DNA of 64,000 nucleotides from Halonatronomonas betaini (GCF_015666175.1 NZ_JADPIE010000002.1:310001-374000), one strand, 5' to 3'. Positions 41,807 to 50,225 are shown, numbered from the stretch's first letter. Made by a program: numbers and translations. The notes: generated by a model not told the origin, from the sequence alone.

Positions 41807-44452
41807 TTAATTGTCAGAAAAGTATTTGTTAAGTTTTCTTACAATTGTTGATTGATTTACACCTAATAAATCTGCCATCTGGTAAGTTGACATATCTTTC
41901 TCTTTTGCCATATCTAATATCTTTTTCTCGACTTCCACAACAGCCTCTTTTAATGGAATTATCTTATTTACAGCTATATTATCTTCTTCATTGATTTCCT
42001 CAGTTACTTTCGAAAGTTCTTTCAATTCTTTTTTACAAACCTCTCCTCCATCTGATATAACAACAACCCTTTCTATCAGATTTATTAACTCCCGTACATT
42101 TCCTGGCCAGCTATAATTAATTAAGAAATCCTCTGCTTCTCCAGATAGACTTAAATTTTTATTATATTTATCCATATATTTTTCCAGGTAAAAATTAACC
42201 ATCGGTAATATATCCTGTTTTCTCTTTCTTAAAGGTGGAATCTCAATAAATACTACATTCAGCCTGTAATAAAGATCTTCCCTAAAATCTCCAGAAGCAA
42301 CCAGGTTTTTAATATCCCTATTAGTTGCTGTTATAAGTCTAAAATCAATTTTTTTCTTTTCCAGACTTCCAATTCTAGCAACTTCTTTTTCCTGAATAAC
42401 CTGTAATAGTTTTGTCTGCATTTGCAAAGGCAGCTCTGCTATTTCATCAAGAAATAAAGTGCCTCCGTCAGCTTTTTCAATCAGGCCTTTTTTCCCTTCT
42501 GACCTTGCGCCGGTAAAGGCTCCTGTTTCATAACCAAATAACTCTGATTCTAGAAGATTATCTGGAATAGCTGCACAGTTAATCTTAACCATATTGCCTT
42601 CTCTATCTGATAAATCATGAATATAGGAAGCAATAACCTCCTTACCTGTTCCGGACTCCCCAACAATTAAGACTGATGAATCAGAATAGGCTATCTTTCT
42701 TGATAAATTAATAATATTATCCATCTCTTCCGATTTCCAGATAAGGTCTCCAGGCCCCTCTTTTATTTCTGAAGAACCATTATCTTCAGATAAATATAAT
42801 TTTAACTTTCTATCTTTATTATCACCTACATCTAAATTTAAGCTATGAATATCTCTTGCATTAACAATTATTCTCTCTATCCTGTCATCTTCATTATAAA
42901 TTGGTCGGGCTGTTGTCAGGAGTTTTTTGCCAGTTGAAGTCTGCTGAATAATTGTCAGGTCCCGGCCTTCTTTAAAAGTCAATGATGAAATAGCTGGATA
43001 AACTATTCTTTTTTCCTGTAATTCATCTGCATTAACTCCAACTATATCTTCTTTAGGCTGACCTAACATTTCAAGGTATGCCTCATTCACTTTAATGATT
43101 TCTCCAGTTGAATCAACTATTGCCAGCCCATCTACAGAAGAATTAATTAAAAAATCAAGCTGACGATTATTCTGATTTATTATATCAATCTCTTTTCTTT
43201 TCTCTGATAATAAATAAGGCAGACACATATTTTCTTCAGCCAGGCCTTTCAAAGTAGCTCTGGCCTTATCATAACAGGTTGGATAGCCACAGGCCCCACA
43301 GTTTAGCTCATCTTCTATATCTTCTTTTCCTGTTCTCTTTAAGACTTCTCTAATCTCATCTTCGTTCGGCTCTGAAAGTGTCTCAATCTTTTCATCAAAT
43401 TCTATTAAATAATTTTTATAATTGCCAGAAGCAATTTCAAGGTATTCCCGGTCAATATCATCTGAAATATTTAAATGATTATTCTTTCTTAAATTTTCCT
43501 CTTTTAATGGTAAAGGATTATTAGATAATTCCATTGAACTTATACAGCCCTGGCAATATAAAAGATCAAATAAAACCGGTTTTTCTTTAAGCTTACCACC
43601 CTCTTCAAGATAAGAGAATAGTTTATTTAGTTCATTTTCTCCTTCAACTGTATAAATTTTTTCTTCTCTAAACCCAGCTTTAATTAATGATCTTTTTAAA
43701 CCACCACTCATTGAAAACTCTCGATCCTTGAGAAGTTTATCTCTATCAATTAATTTAATATATCTAAAATCCTTTGAGGCTTTCAAATCCAGTTCTTCTA
43801 ATTCAGAAAAAGTCAATACTGGTGGATTATCTTCTCTTGCCGATAACTCTGCCTTTTTGGCATGGCAGGGGCCAATAAATACTAATTTAAAATTTCCGCT
43901 ATATTTTGACTCGGACCAGATTTCAGCTAACAATCCCATTGGAGATGGTAAAGGTATCAGGTGGTCTTCTAATACTGACAGATATTTATTTGCCCAACTA
44001 ACAACCACAGGACAGGTAGAACTTAGCCAGAAATCTTTTTTATCAGCTTCTTCCTGCCAGAACTGATAATATAATTTAACTAGATAATCAGCGGCTGAGC
44101 CTACTTCTATCAAACCACTAAAGCCCTTTGCTTTAAGATAATCTGGCCAATCTTTACCATCAGGTGCAGCCTCCTGACTGGCAAAACTAGGTGCCAGGGC
44201 TGCTATGAGTTCATTACTTTTAGCCAATACTTCTATCTCATCAGAAAAATTATAACTATATTTAACATTTCGATAACAATGATGAAGGCATGTGCCACAA
44301 CTTAAGCACCTATCTTGAATTATCTCAGCCTGGCCATCACTAACTTTTATAGCTTTAACCGGACAGTTCCTGAGGCAGGCATAACATTCCCGACAATTAC
44401 CTTCCTGGGTATATATAATCTGTTTTTTAGTATTAGAATTGAATTCAATCAT
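41807..44452 (-). CDS. Sigma-54-dependent activator with [FeFe]-hydrogenase-like N-terminal domain
   Basis: About 881 residues. In order: a two-cluster ferredoxin (CRECYACLRNCP and CLSCGTCLHHC, about 20-60); a domain related to the [FeFe]-hydrogenase large subunit (about 75-350) with STCPVVVSW, IGPCHAKKAE and LYCQGCISSM; a CGACGYPTCYDKA 4Fe-4S motif (about 386); a PAS domain (about 430-540); the AAA+ domain with GESGTGKE, GAFTGA and LDEIAEL; and a Fis-type helix-turn-helix (MADLLGVNQSTIVRKL). The third hydrogenase motif is CxxC instead of CxxxC and lacks GGG, so it is a sensor rather than an enzyme. It probably reads redox or H2 status and activates sigma-54 promoters such as 41418-41434. Start chosen at ATG 44452. 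Confidence 0.9.
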   Translation of the reverse strand: MIEFNSNTKKQIIYTQEGNCRECYACLRNCPVKAIKVSDGQAEIIQDRCLSCGTCLHHCYRNVKYSYNFSDEIEVLAKSNELIAALAPSFASQEAAPDGKDWPDYLKAKGFSGLIEVGSAADYLVKLYYQFWQEEADKKDFWLSSTCPVVVSWANKYLSVLEDHLIPLPSPMGLLAEIWSESKYSGNFKLVFIGPCHAKKAELSAREDNPPVLTFSELEELDLKASKDFRYIKLIDRDKLLKDREFSMSGGLKRSLIKAGFREEKIYTVEGENELNKLFSYLEEGGKLKEKPVLFDLLYCQGCISSMELSNNPLPLKEENLRKNNHLNISDDIDREYLEIASGNYKNYLIEFDEKIETLSEPNEDEIREVLKRTGKEDIEDELNCGACGYPTCYDKARATLKGLAEENMCLPYLLSEKRKEIDIINQNNRQLDFLINSSVDGLAIVDSTGEIIKVNEAYLEMLGQPKEDIVGVNADELQEKRIVYPAISSLTFKEGRDLTIIQQTSTGKKLLTTARPIYNEDDRIERIIVNARDIHSLNLDVGDNKDRKLKLYLSEDNGSSEIKEGPGDLIWKSEEMDNIINLSRKIAYSDSSVLIVGESGTGKEVIASYIHDLSDREGNMVKINCAAIPDNLLESELFGYETGAFTGARSEGKKGLIEKADGGTLFLDEIAELPLQMQTKLLQVIQEKEVARIGSLEKKKIDFRLITATNRDIKNLVASGDFREDLYYRLNVVFIEIPPLRKRKQDILPMVNFYLEKYMDKYNKNLSLSGEAEDFLINYSWPGNVRELINLIERVVVISDGGEVCKKELKELSKVTEEINEEDNIAVNKIIPLKEAVVEVEKKILDMAKEKDMSTYQMADLLGVNQSTIVRKLNKYFSDN

Positions 44453-44483
44453 TTTAATCACCTGTTATAATTTTATCACATTT

Positions 44484-44522
44484 AAAATAAAAAGCGAAAA
44501 CCAGCTTAATTTTTAAGCTGGT
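44484..44522 (-). terminator. Terminator of the FMN-binding protein gene
   Basis: Minus strand ACCAGCTTAA / TTAAGCTGGT stem with a short AAA loop, followed by TTTTCGCTTTTT. Confidence 0.85.
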
Positions 44523-44552
44523 GTTTAAGTTGATAAGCTTTTAATTTTTTTA

Positions 44553-44963
44553 TTACTGTCCGGCCACTCCAAGGTTAATAGCAGTTGTAATTGCCTGAAG
44601 ATAGGCCTTACTTGTAACTGTTGACCCAGTAATTACATCAATATCTGTTGTTTGATTATTTTTAACCCTGGTAATAAGCTCTTCCCGGACATCATCCTTC
44701 ACAAATCTCATATCTTCAATTACGTTAATCCCGATAATTTCATTATCCTGAATTATAACCTCTACTTCATTGGACCAGCGCCTAAAATCATGCTGCCCTC
44801 TATAGCTACCATCAGGAAGATCTTCCAGAGCTGTCTGTGGAATTGGATCGACTATCATATTCTGGCCTTCATTTAATCCTCTTGAAAGATAAAAAATTCC
44901 AATTGATACAATTACTAAAATAAAGATAACAACCGTTAAAATCTTTCTGATCTTCCTGTTCAT
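44553..44963 (-). CDS. Membrane-anchored FMN-binding domain protein
   Basis: 136 residues. An N-terminal helix (about 8-27) anchors it with the rest outside the cytoplasm. DGSYRGQHDFRRWSNEVEV is the start of the FMN-binding fold, and DVITGSTVTSKAYLQAI resembles the (S/T)GA(S/T)xT flavinylation motif that ApbE uses to attach FMN through a phosphoester bond, with Ser in place of Ala. It would be a one-flavin electron carrier on the outer face of the inner membrane. There is no adjacent rnf, nqr or apbE. It is upstream of the sigma-54 activator in the same direction, with a terminator between. Confidence 0.85.
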   Translation of the reverse strand: MNRKIRKILTVVIFILVIVSIGIFYLSRGLNEGQNMIVDPIPQTALEDLPDGSYRGQHDFRRWSNEVEVIIQDNEIIGINVIEDMRFVKDDVREELITRVKNNQTTDIDVITGSTVTSKAYLQAITTAINLGVAGQ

Positions 44964-45019
44964 ACAGCAATCACTCCTGCCTATAATTTTAAACCATAAA
45001 AAATTAATTCATTAATTAA

Positions 45020-45048
45020 AGATTAACCTATTTATCAAATGCTGTCAA
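45020..45048 (-). promoter_or_regulatory. Promoter of the FMN-binding protein gene
   Basis: Minus strand TTGACA (45048-45043), 17-bp spacer, TAATCT (45025-45020). Confidence 0.65.
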
Positions 45049-45059
45049 GATAAATTTAA

Positions 45060-45085
45060 GGCTGGCCTTTTTATTAGGGCCAGCC
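45060..45085 (-). terminator. Terminator of the peptide-binding protein gene at 45117
   Basis: Perfect arms GGCTGGCC and GGCCAGCC around 10 nt; the minus-strand tail TTAAATTT is weak. Confidence 0.7.
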
Positions 45086-45116
45086 AATTTTAATTCTATA
45101 TAAATATTTATATTTT

Positions 45117-46640
45117 CTATCTGTTTAGTCTAACTCTACTTAAATCATGGGCTACCATTGGATGGGGAATAAAACCTTCTGCATCTGGTCCGATTCCAAT
45201 TAATCTTGATGGATTTAAAATAAAGACCCAGGGGGCCTCTTCTACTATTATTTCCTGAGCTTCATAATATACTTCCTGACGTCTATCCTGGTCAGCGACA
45301 GTTCTTCCTTCTTCAAGAAGTTCATCTACCCTGTCATTGGCATAAAATGTTCTATTACCAGGTGCACCAAATTGACTGCTATGAAAAAGTGGATATAAAC
45401 CATAATCTGCATCACCGGTAATGGTCCCCCAGGTTAAAACAAATAAGTCATGTTCTCCCTCAGCTGTTGCATCTAAAAAGTCACCTAAAGATCTAGTTTC
45501 TACAGAAACATCAATACCTATTTGACTTAAATTATTCTGTACTATTTCTGATGATTGTTGAAATAAAGGGTCATCTGTTGTTAAAAGTCTTAAGCTAAAA
45601 CCATCTTCATAGCCAGCTTCTTCTAATAGTTCAATAGCTTTTTCTGGATCAAAATCATACTGATATAAATCTGGATTATGGGCAAAGATATTGGGAGATA
45701 AAGGTCCAGTTGATCTAACACCCTGGCCGCCATAGATAAATTCTAGTATATCATCAGAATTAACAGCATAATTAATAGCCTGTCTTACCCTAACATCATC
45801 AAGGGGCTCTTTTTCTGCATTGATTCCAACATACAATGATGATAGAGATTCATATGGACTTAAAATGATTGTCTCCATTTCTCGCAATCTAGACTCATCA
45901 GGTGGAGCTATACTGTAGGCAATATCAACGCCACCGGTCTCTAACTCGATTGATCTAACAGTATCTTCAACAATTGGCCTTATTCTTAAAGTTTCAGCAC
46001 CTGCATTTTCACCAAAGTAATCATCAAATCTTTCTAATAAAATATAATCTCCTGTCGACCATTCAACAAACTGAAATGGCCCTGTACCAACAACCTCAAG
46101 AGTACCATAATCATCACCAGCTTCTTCTACTGCTTGCTGATTTAAAATTACAGCAACTGGATGAGCCAGGTGATTAAGAATTGGAGCAAAGGGTTCATCA
46201 GTTGATATCTGAACTGTATATTCATCGATTATCTCAACAGATTCAATGAAATCTACAATAAATGCTCCTGGTGCTGAAACCTCAGGATCAATTAATCTTT
46301 CCAGACTAAATTTGACATCTTCAGCAGTTAATTCCTGGCCATTATGAAAAAGCACTCCTTCATTAAGTTTAAATTCCCAGGTCAATTCATCAATCTGCTC
46401 CCAGTCATGAGCCAGACCAGGAACTATTTCCATGTCTTCATTAAGTTGAATTAAATTATCATGCATCTGGGTCCAGACTTTTATTGATGGACCATCATTT
46501 GCAGCATGGGGATCAAGGGAGACTGGGCTATCTTCCTGAGCTACAACTAATTCTTCAGCACTAATAGCTTCTTCTGTAAGGGCAAATCCTGTAAATATAA
46601 GTGTTACTGCTATAATTAATATTAAAGGTATACGCTTCAA
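45117..46640 (-). CDS. Peptide-type ABC transporter substrate-binding protein (SBP family 5)
   Basis: 507 residues of the DppA/OppA class, second in the window. Signal peptide residues 3-20 (cut near ALTEE), no lipobox. The family signatures LFHNGQELTAEDVKFSLERL, VGTGPFQFVEWSTGDY and the late VDELLEEGRTV are present. It differs substantially from the protein at 16077, so it is not a recent copy. TTG start: it is the only start in frame with an SD (AAGGAG at 9 nt). No permease or ATPase gene is adjacent, so it must share a transporter encoded elsewhere. Substrate unknown. Confidence 0.92.
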   Translation of the reverse strand: MKRIPLILIIAVTLIFTGFALTEEAISAEELVVAQEDSPVSLDPHAANDGPSIKVWTQMHDNLIQLNEDMEIVPGLAHDWEQIDELTWEFKLNEGVLFHNGQELTAEDVKFSLERLIDPEVSAPGAFIVDFIESVEIIDEYTVQISTDEPFAPILNHLAHPVAVILNQQAVEEAGDDYGTLEVVGTGPFQFVEWSTGDYILLERFDDYFGENAGAETLRIRPIVEDTVRSIELETGGVDIAYSIAPPDESRLREMETIILSPYESLSSLYVGINAEKEPLDDVRVRQAINYAVNSDDILEFIYGGQGVRSTGPLSPNIFAHNPDLYQYDFDPEKAIELLEEAGYEDGFSLRLLTTDDPLFQQSSEIVQNNLSQIGIDVSVETRSLGDFLDATAEGEHDLFVLTWGTITGDADYGLYPLFHSSQFGAPGNRTFYANDRVDELLEEGRTVADQDRRQEVYYEAQEIIVEEAPWVFILNPSRLIGIGPDAEGFIPHPMVAHDLSRVRLNR

Positions 46641-46707
46641 CTCATTCTTCTCCTTTATAATTTTTTAAATAAACTTTACTAATTTAATATGCTTTATTTG
46701 TATTTAT

Positions 46708-46736
46708 ACTATATCACAGTACTCAACTTTGTTCAA
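46708..46736 (-). promoter_or_regulatory. Promoter of the peptide-binding protein gene at 45117
   Basis: Minus strand TTGAAC (46736-46731), 17-bp spacer, TATAGT (46713-46708). Confidence 0.7.
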
Positions 46737-46742
46737 ATAAAG

Positions 46743-46776
46743 AAACCTGGCCATAAAACCTTAACAGCCAGGGTTT
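46743..46776. other. Hairpin between divergent promoters
   Basis: AAACCTGGC and GCCAGGGTTT arms around 15 nt. It lies between two divergent promoters where no transcript should end. A terminator of an unseen small RNA or a protein-binding site are possibilities. Confidence 0.4.
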
Positions 46777-46793
46777 ATTATTTCTATTAAATT

Positions 46794-46822
46794 TTGAATT
46801 GCAATTGGAAAATTAATATATT
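46794..46822 (+). promoter_or_regulatory. Promoter of the S-component-like gene
   Basis: TTGAAT (46794-46799), 17-bp spacer, TATATT (46817-46822). It covers the TTG codon at 46794, which therefore cannot be the translation start. Confidence 0.65.
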
Positions 46823-46859
46823 AAAATTTACTTACAGCTTAATTATTAGGAGGGTCTCA

Positions 46860-47384
46860 ATAAAATATAAAGTTAAAGATATGACAATAATTGCAATAAC
46901 TGTAGCTCTTACCTTTGTCTTTGGCTGGGTATTTTATCTAATCGCCAATCTTTTTCCGATACCTGGGTCAAAATTTGTTGGTGTTACAGTCTTTTCAAGT
47001 TTCATGTTATATTTCCCTGTTTATAAATTAAAGAGAAATGGCATTATTTTTGGTGTAACTGCCGTTCTAGCAGGTGTAATGTCTTTAATTTCAATCTTAA
47101 TGGGCCTTGCCATAATTTCAGCAGGATTAATGACTGAATTAATTAGCTGGTTATTTCTCGATGAGTTCAAGGGCTGGAAATTAAGATTAGTTACTGGGTC
47201 TTTTAGTTTATTTGGCACCCTTAATTCATTATTGATGACCTATTACCTTGCTGGCGGATATGGCTTTAGCGTGTTAGAACTTATTATCCCATTTATTATT
47301 ATGACGGCCATCTCATTTATTGGTGGATATCTAGGAGCCTATCTTGCCTATTATATAATTAAACGATATCTCCCGGAACAATAA
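46860..47384 (+). CDS. Multipass membrane protein, possible ECF S component; probable ATA start
   Basis: About 174 residues with five or six hydrophobic segments, ending in basic residues (IIKRYLPEQ). Size and the N-terminal KYKVKDMTIIAITVALTF resemble substrate-binding S components of ECF transporters, but specificity motifs are not recognised. The frame is open to a TTG at 46794, which is the -35 box. The SD AGGAGGG (46848-46854) is followed at 5 nt by ATA (46860); the first ATG (46881) is 26 nt from it. I therefore use the ATA start with caution. Monocistronic. Confidence 0.6.
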   Translation: MKYKVKDMTIIAITVALTFVFGWVFYLIANLFPIPGSKFVGVTVFSSFMLYFPVYKLKRNGIIFGVTAVLAGVMSLISILMGLAIISAGLMTELISWLFLDEFKGWKLRLVTGSFSLFGTLNSLLMTYYLAGGYGFSVLELIIPFIIMTAISFIGGYLGAYLAYYIIKRYLPEQ

Positions 47385-47400
47385 TTTTTGAGTTTATAGT

Positions 47401-47709
47401 TTAATCTTTTTGCAGTTTTTTGTTCACTGAATCCAGTTTTTGACTCATCGAAGCATCTTTATCTCTCCTATCATCAATTTTCAAACTGGTTGAGACTCTT
47501 AAGGCCCCGGCTTCAAAGGGCACCTGATGAAGTTTTTTTACAACTTCAAATATCTTATCTAATTCACCTTCTATAATTGTGCCCATAGGTGTTAATTGAT
47601 ACTCAATCTCTGATTCCTGTTCTAAAACCTTCTGACAATCAGCAACATAGCTGCTAAGACTGGTATCCTCTGTCCCTAATGGGACGACTGTAACTTCAGC
47701 TATTGGCAT
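47401..47709 (-). CDS. MTH1187/YqgV-type thiamine-binding family protein
   Basis: 102 residues, matching the DUF77/UPF0045 family: IAEVTVVPLGTEDTSLSSYV at the N-terminus, and YQLTPMGTIIEGELDKIFEVV with the conserved MGT. Members form ferredoxin-like tetramers that bind thiamine or related small molecules in the cytoplasm. The frame opens at GTG 47718; the ATG at 47709 has GGAGAG at 8 nt and starts 2 bp after the DUF134 stop. Last gene of the NifX/DUF5320/MinD/DUF134 operon. Confidence 0.85.
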   Translation of the reverse strand: MPIAEVTVVPLGTEDTSLSSYVADCQKVLEQESEIEYQLTPMGTIIEGELDKIFEVVKKLHQVPFEAGALRVSTSLKIDDRRDKDASMSQKLDSVNKKLQKD

Positions 47710-47711
47710 AA

Positions 47712-48059
47712 TTAACACTCTCCTTTAGGACATTTTTGGCGGTTTCTTTTTCGCCCTCTGCCTTTTTTTGCAACCTGATAAGTTCCACCTTCAATTCTAA
47801 TAGCCTTTCCCTCAGTCAGAGCTTCTGCAACCTTCTTGCGAGCATTGACTAGGATTCTCTGATAGGTTGGCCTTGATACCTCCATCTTATCAGCCCCTTC
47901 CTGCTGACTTAAACCCTTATAATCGCTGAGCCTGATTGTTTCCATCTCTTCGAAACTGATGATCAGTTCTTCTAATTCCTGCATAGGAATCCCAGGAGGT
48001 TTAAAATAAGTTCTCTCAGGTTTACTCTGAATTTTTCTTATCTTAGGCGGTCTTGGCAT
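47712..48059 (-). CDS. DUF134 (UPF0251) helix-turn-helix DNA-binding protein
   Basis: 115 residues. The start MPRPPKIRKIQSKP and the sequence FEEMETIRLSDYKGLSQQEG with the helix-turn-helix SRPTYQRILVNARKKV are typical of UPF0251, a small group of predicted regulators that travels with NifX-like and MinD/ferredoxin genes in anaerobes. The C-terminus is basic with a pair of cysteines (KCPKGEC) that may bind a metal or cluster. The start used is the ATG at 48059 with AGGAG at 9 nt. It is a good candidate to bind the inverted repeat at 50918-50973. Confidence 0.88.
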   Translation of the reverse strand: MPRPPKIRKIQSKPERTYFKPPGIPMQELEELIISFEEMETIRLSDYKGLSQQEGADKMEVSRPTYQRILVNARKKVAEALTEGKAIRIEGGTYQVAKKGRGRKRNRQKCPKGEC

Positions 48060-48080
48060 AATTTTCAACTCCTATAAAAT

Positions 48081-49814
48081 TTAATCGCTTTTTATGATAT
48101 TATTTATTTTCTTCCAGACTTCGAACAACACTTTAGAAACCTGGCTATCTGGCCTGTATTCAATAATTGTTAAAGCTTCTGTCTGGGCAACTACTACATC
48201 TTCATCATAAGGTAATTCTCCAAAAAAATCAATACCTTCTTTAACTGCTAATTCTTCAATCTCTTTAGATTTAATATAATTTATATCTGCTTTATTGACT
48301 AGAATCCCAGCGGGAATCTCTAAAAACTTAATTAGATCAATCACTCTAGCCAGGTCATGGATTCCAGATACTGAAGGTTCAGTGACTATAAGGGCATAAT
48401 CAGCCCCTGTCAGTGAGGCAGTAACTGGACAGCCTGTCCCAGGTGAACCGTCAATTATATTTATCTGGTTATTCTTCTTATTGGCCAATTCCCGGGCTTT
48501 ATCTTTAACCAGGGTGACTAATTTACCTGAGTTCTCTTCAGCTATTCCTAGTTCAGCATGGGCCATCAGTCCAAACCTGGTCTTTGATGTAAACCACCTG
48601 CCATTAACAGCCTCCTTAAGGAAGACTTCCCCATCCTGACAGACTATATCACAAACTCCACAACCCTCACAGGAGAGTGGGTCAACACTATAATGCTCAC
48701 CATCTTTAATGATTGCTGAAAATCTACAGGCCTGATAACAGAGACCACAGCCTGTACATTTAGTCTGATCTATTTCAGCCAGATTACCTCCAGAAAAGGC
48801 TCCTTCAGATTGAATATCAGGATTTAAGAGAAGGTGCAGATCTGCTGCATCTACATCACAATCAGCTACCACTATATTTTCTGCCAGGGCTGCCAGACTG
48901 GCAGTTACAGATGTCTTGCCTGTGCCGCCTTTACCACTAACTACAACTAACTCTTTCGTTTCTACTGGTTCTAGATGATTAATAATATTATTAGCAATAT
49001 TTTTAAATATTTCTTTATATTCCTGGCTCTTTTCAACCGCCAGTTCACCATTAGAATAAATTTCAGCCAATTCTCTCCGATCAGGAATCTCACCAACAAT
49101 CTTTAAATCTTCTTTCTGACAGTACTCCTTTAATTTAGTATCTTTATAGGTTGCTCTGTTAACTATAACTACTGGCTCCAGACCTAATTTTCTGGTCATT
49201 TTAACTGCTAGCTTTAAGTCATTAAGACCAAAAGGTGTTGGATCTGTTACCAGGAGAGCCAGATCGGAACCTTTAAAAGTCTCCACCACCGGGCAGGTCG
49301 TCCCTGGAGGGGCATCATATATATTGATTCCCTGACCTGCTTTCTCTTTAACTTTATTAATTAACCTCGGGCTCATTCCACTCTCACCAGTCTTTAGGTT
49401 GCCATAAAAAAGATCTATCTTTCCAGTCTGATTAATTATCTCCCCAATCTCTCTATCGCCTTCAATAATTGCTTCCTGCTGACAGACTAATCCACAGGCC
49501 CCACAGGTATGGCAGAGTTCATTAAAATAAAGGATTTCTCCTCCTACTTTAGCCAGGGCATTATACTGACAGGCTTTAACACAATCACCGCAGAGTATGC
49601 ATTTATCATAATCTATCCCTCTAACACTCTTAATAATAATCTTTTCGTTTTTTCTATTACCATCAAAAAATAGATGGCCATTGGCCCCTTCAACATCACA
49701 ATCAAGATATTTTATCTTTTCCTGGATAATCTCTTGAAAGATTACTGCCAGATTTGTTGCAATAAAAGTCTTGCCAGTTCCACCTTTACCACTTCCAATT
49801 GCTATATCATACAT
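48081..49814 (-). CDS. Fused tandem MinD/ParA-type ATPases, each with an inserted ferredoxin
   Basis: 577 residues: two copies of a roughly 285-residue MinD-family P-loop ATPase with an inserted 2x4Fe-4S ferredoxin. First unit: SGKGGTGKTF (residues about 8-17), CILCGDCVKACQ and CHTCGACGLVCQ. Second: SGKGGTGKTS (about 293-302), CTGCGLCYQACR and CEGCGVCDIVCQ. Elsewhere these units are encoded by two neighbouring genes; here they are one protein with a short linker (VETKELVVV). They are related to iron-sulfur-carrying Mrp/NBP35 ATPases and are thought to handle cluster or cofactor assembly. Complete motifs suggest both halves are active. Operon with DUF134 12-20 bp downstream. Confidence 0.92.
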   Translation of the reverse strand: MYDIAIGSGKGGTGKTFIATNLAVIFQEIIQEKIKYLDCDVEGANGHLFFDGNRKNEKIIIKSVRGIDYDKCILCGDCVKACQYNALAKVGGEILYFNELCHTCGACGLVCQQEAIIEGDREIGEIINQTGKIDLFYGNLKTGESGMSPRLINKVKEKAGQGINIYDAPPGTTCPVVETFKGSDLALLVTDPTPFGLNDLKLAVKMTRKLGLEPVVIVNRATYKDTKLKEYCQKEDLKIVGEIPDRRELAEIYSNGELAVEKSQEYKEIFKNIANNIINHLEPVETKELVVVSGKGGTGKTSVTASLAALAENIVVADCDVDAADLHLLLNPDIQSEGAFSGGNLAEIDQTKCTGCGLCYQACRFSAIIKDGEHYSVDPLSCEGCGVCDIVCQDGEVFLKEAVNGRWFTSKTRFGLMAHAELGIAEENSGKLVTLVKDKARELANKKNNQINIIDGSPGTGCPVTASLTGADYALIVTEPSVSGIHDLARVIDLIKFLEIPAGILVNKADINYIKSKEIEELAVKEGIDFFGELPYDEDVVVAQTEALTIIEYRPDSQVSKVLFEVWKKINNIIKSD

Positions 49815-49881
49815 TTAAGAACTCCTCCTTTTAAAATTCTTGCTTTCCTAATATTTTTGACGGTTCCATATATATGTAAAT

Positions 49882-49911
49882 ACCGGCAGAGATTCAGCTT
49901 ACTCCGCCGGC
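49882..49911 (-). other. Internal hairpin in the NifX/MinD operon
   Basis: Between the DUF5320 and MinD genes the minus-strand RNA can form GCCGGC with GCCGGT plus GAG/CTC. There is no U tract. It may be a processing or attenuation element that sets relative levels of the two parts of the operon. Confidence 0.45.
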
Positions 49912-49921
49912 ATTAGAAAAT

Positions 49922-50194
49922 TTATTCACTGGTTAACTGATCCAGTTTTATTTCAATATTTTTTAATTGATTTTTTAATTCTGCTATCTCAGCATCTTTA
50001 TCTATCTCATCTGAAAAGTCCTCTCTAATTTGATAGGCTGGTCTACCGGCTCTATTATTCATATTTCTCCGGCCTCTGCCCATGCCAGCACTAACTTTAA
50101 AACCACCTGGGCGGTTAAAACCATTGCAATAACCGACTCCTCTTCCTGTCATTGGGCCTGCACCTACTGGACCTGTTCTGTCTCCACCTGGCAT
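49922..50194 (-). CDS. DUF5320-type small protein
   Basis: About 90 residues. The first half is Gly-rich (MPGGDRTGPVGAGPMTGRG then VGYC), the signature of DUF5320, a family seen beside NifX-like proteins; the second half is a charged coiled coil (IDKDAEIAELKNQLKNIEIK). Soluble, single cysteine in GYC. The frame opens at GTG 50203, but the ATG at 50194 follows AGGAGGT properly. Function unknown; the association suggests a structural or metal-site partner in iron-sulfur or cofactor handling. Confidence 0.85.
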   Translation of the reverse strand: MPGGDRTGPVGAGPMTGRGVGYCNGFNRPGGFKVSAGMGRGRRNMNNRAGRPAYQIREDFSDEIDKDAEIAELKNQLKNIEIKLDQLTSE

Positions 50195-50225
50195 AATTGT
50201 CACCTCCTTTCAAGGTATTTATATT

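Noticed and set aside
41807-44452. Catalytic [FeFe]-hydrogenase
   Set aside because: The third active-site motif is CxxC without the GGG that follows in enzymes, and the protein continues into PAS, AAA+ and DNA-binding domains.
46794-46859. Start of the S-component-like gene at TTG 46794
   Set aside because: That TTG is the -35 box of the promoter and has no SD, so these codons are not translated.
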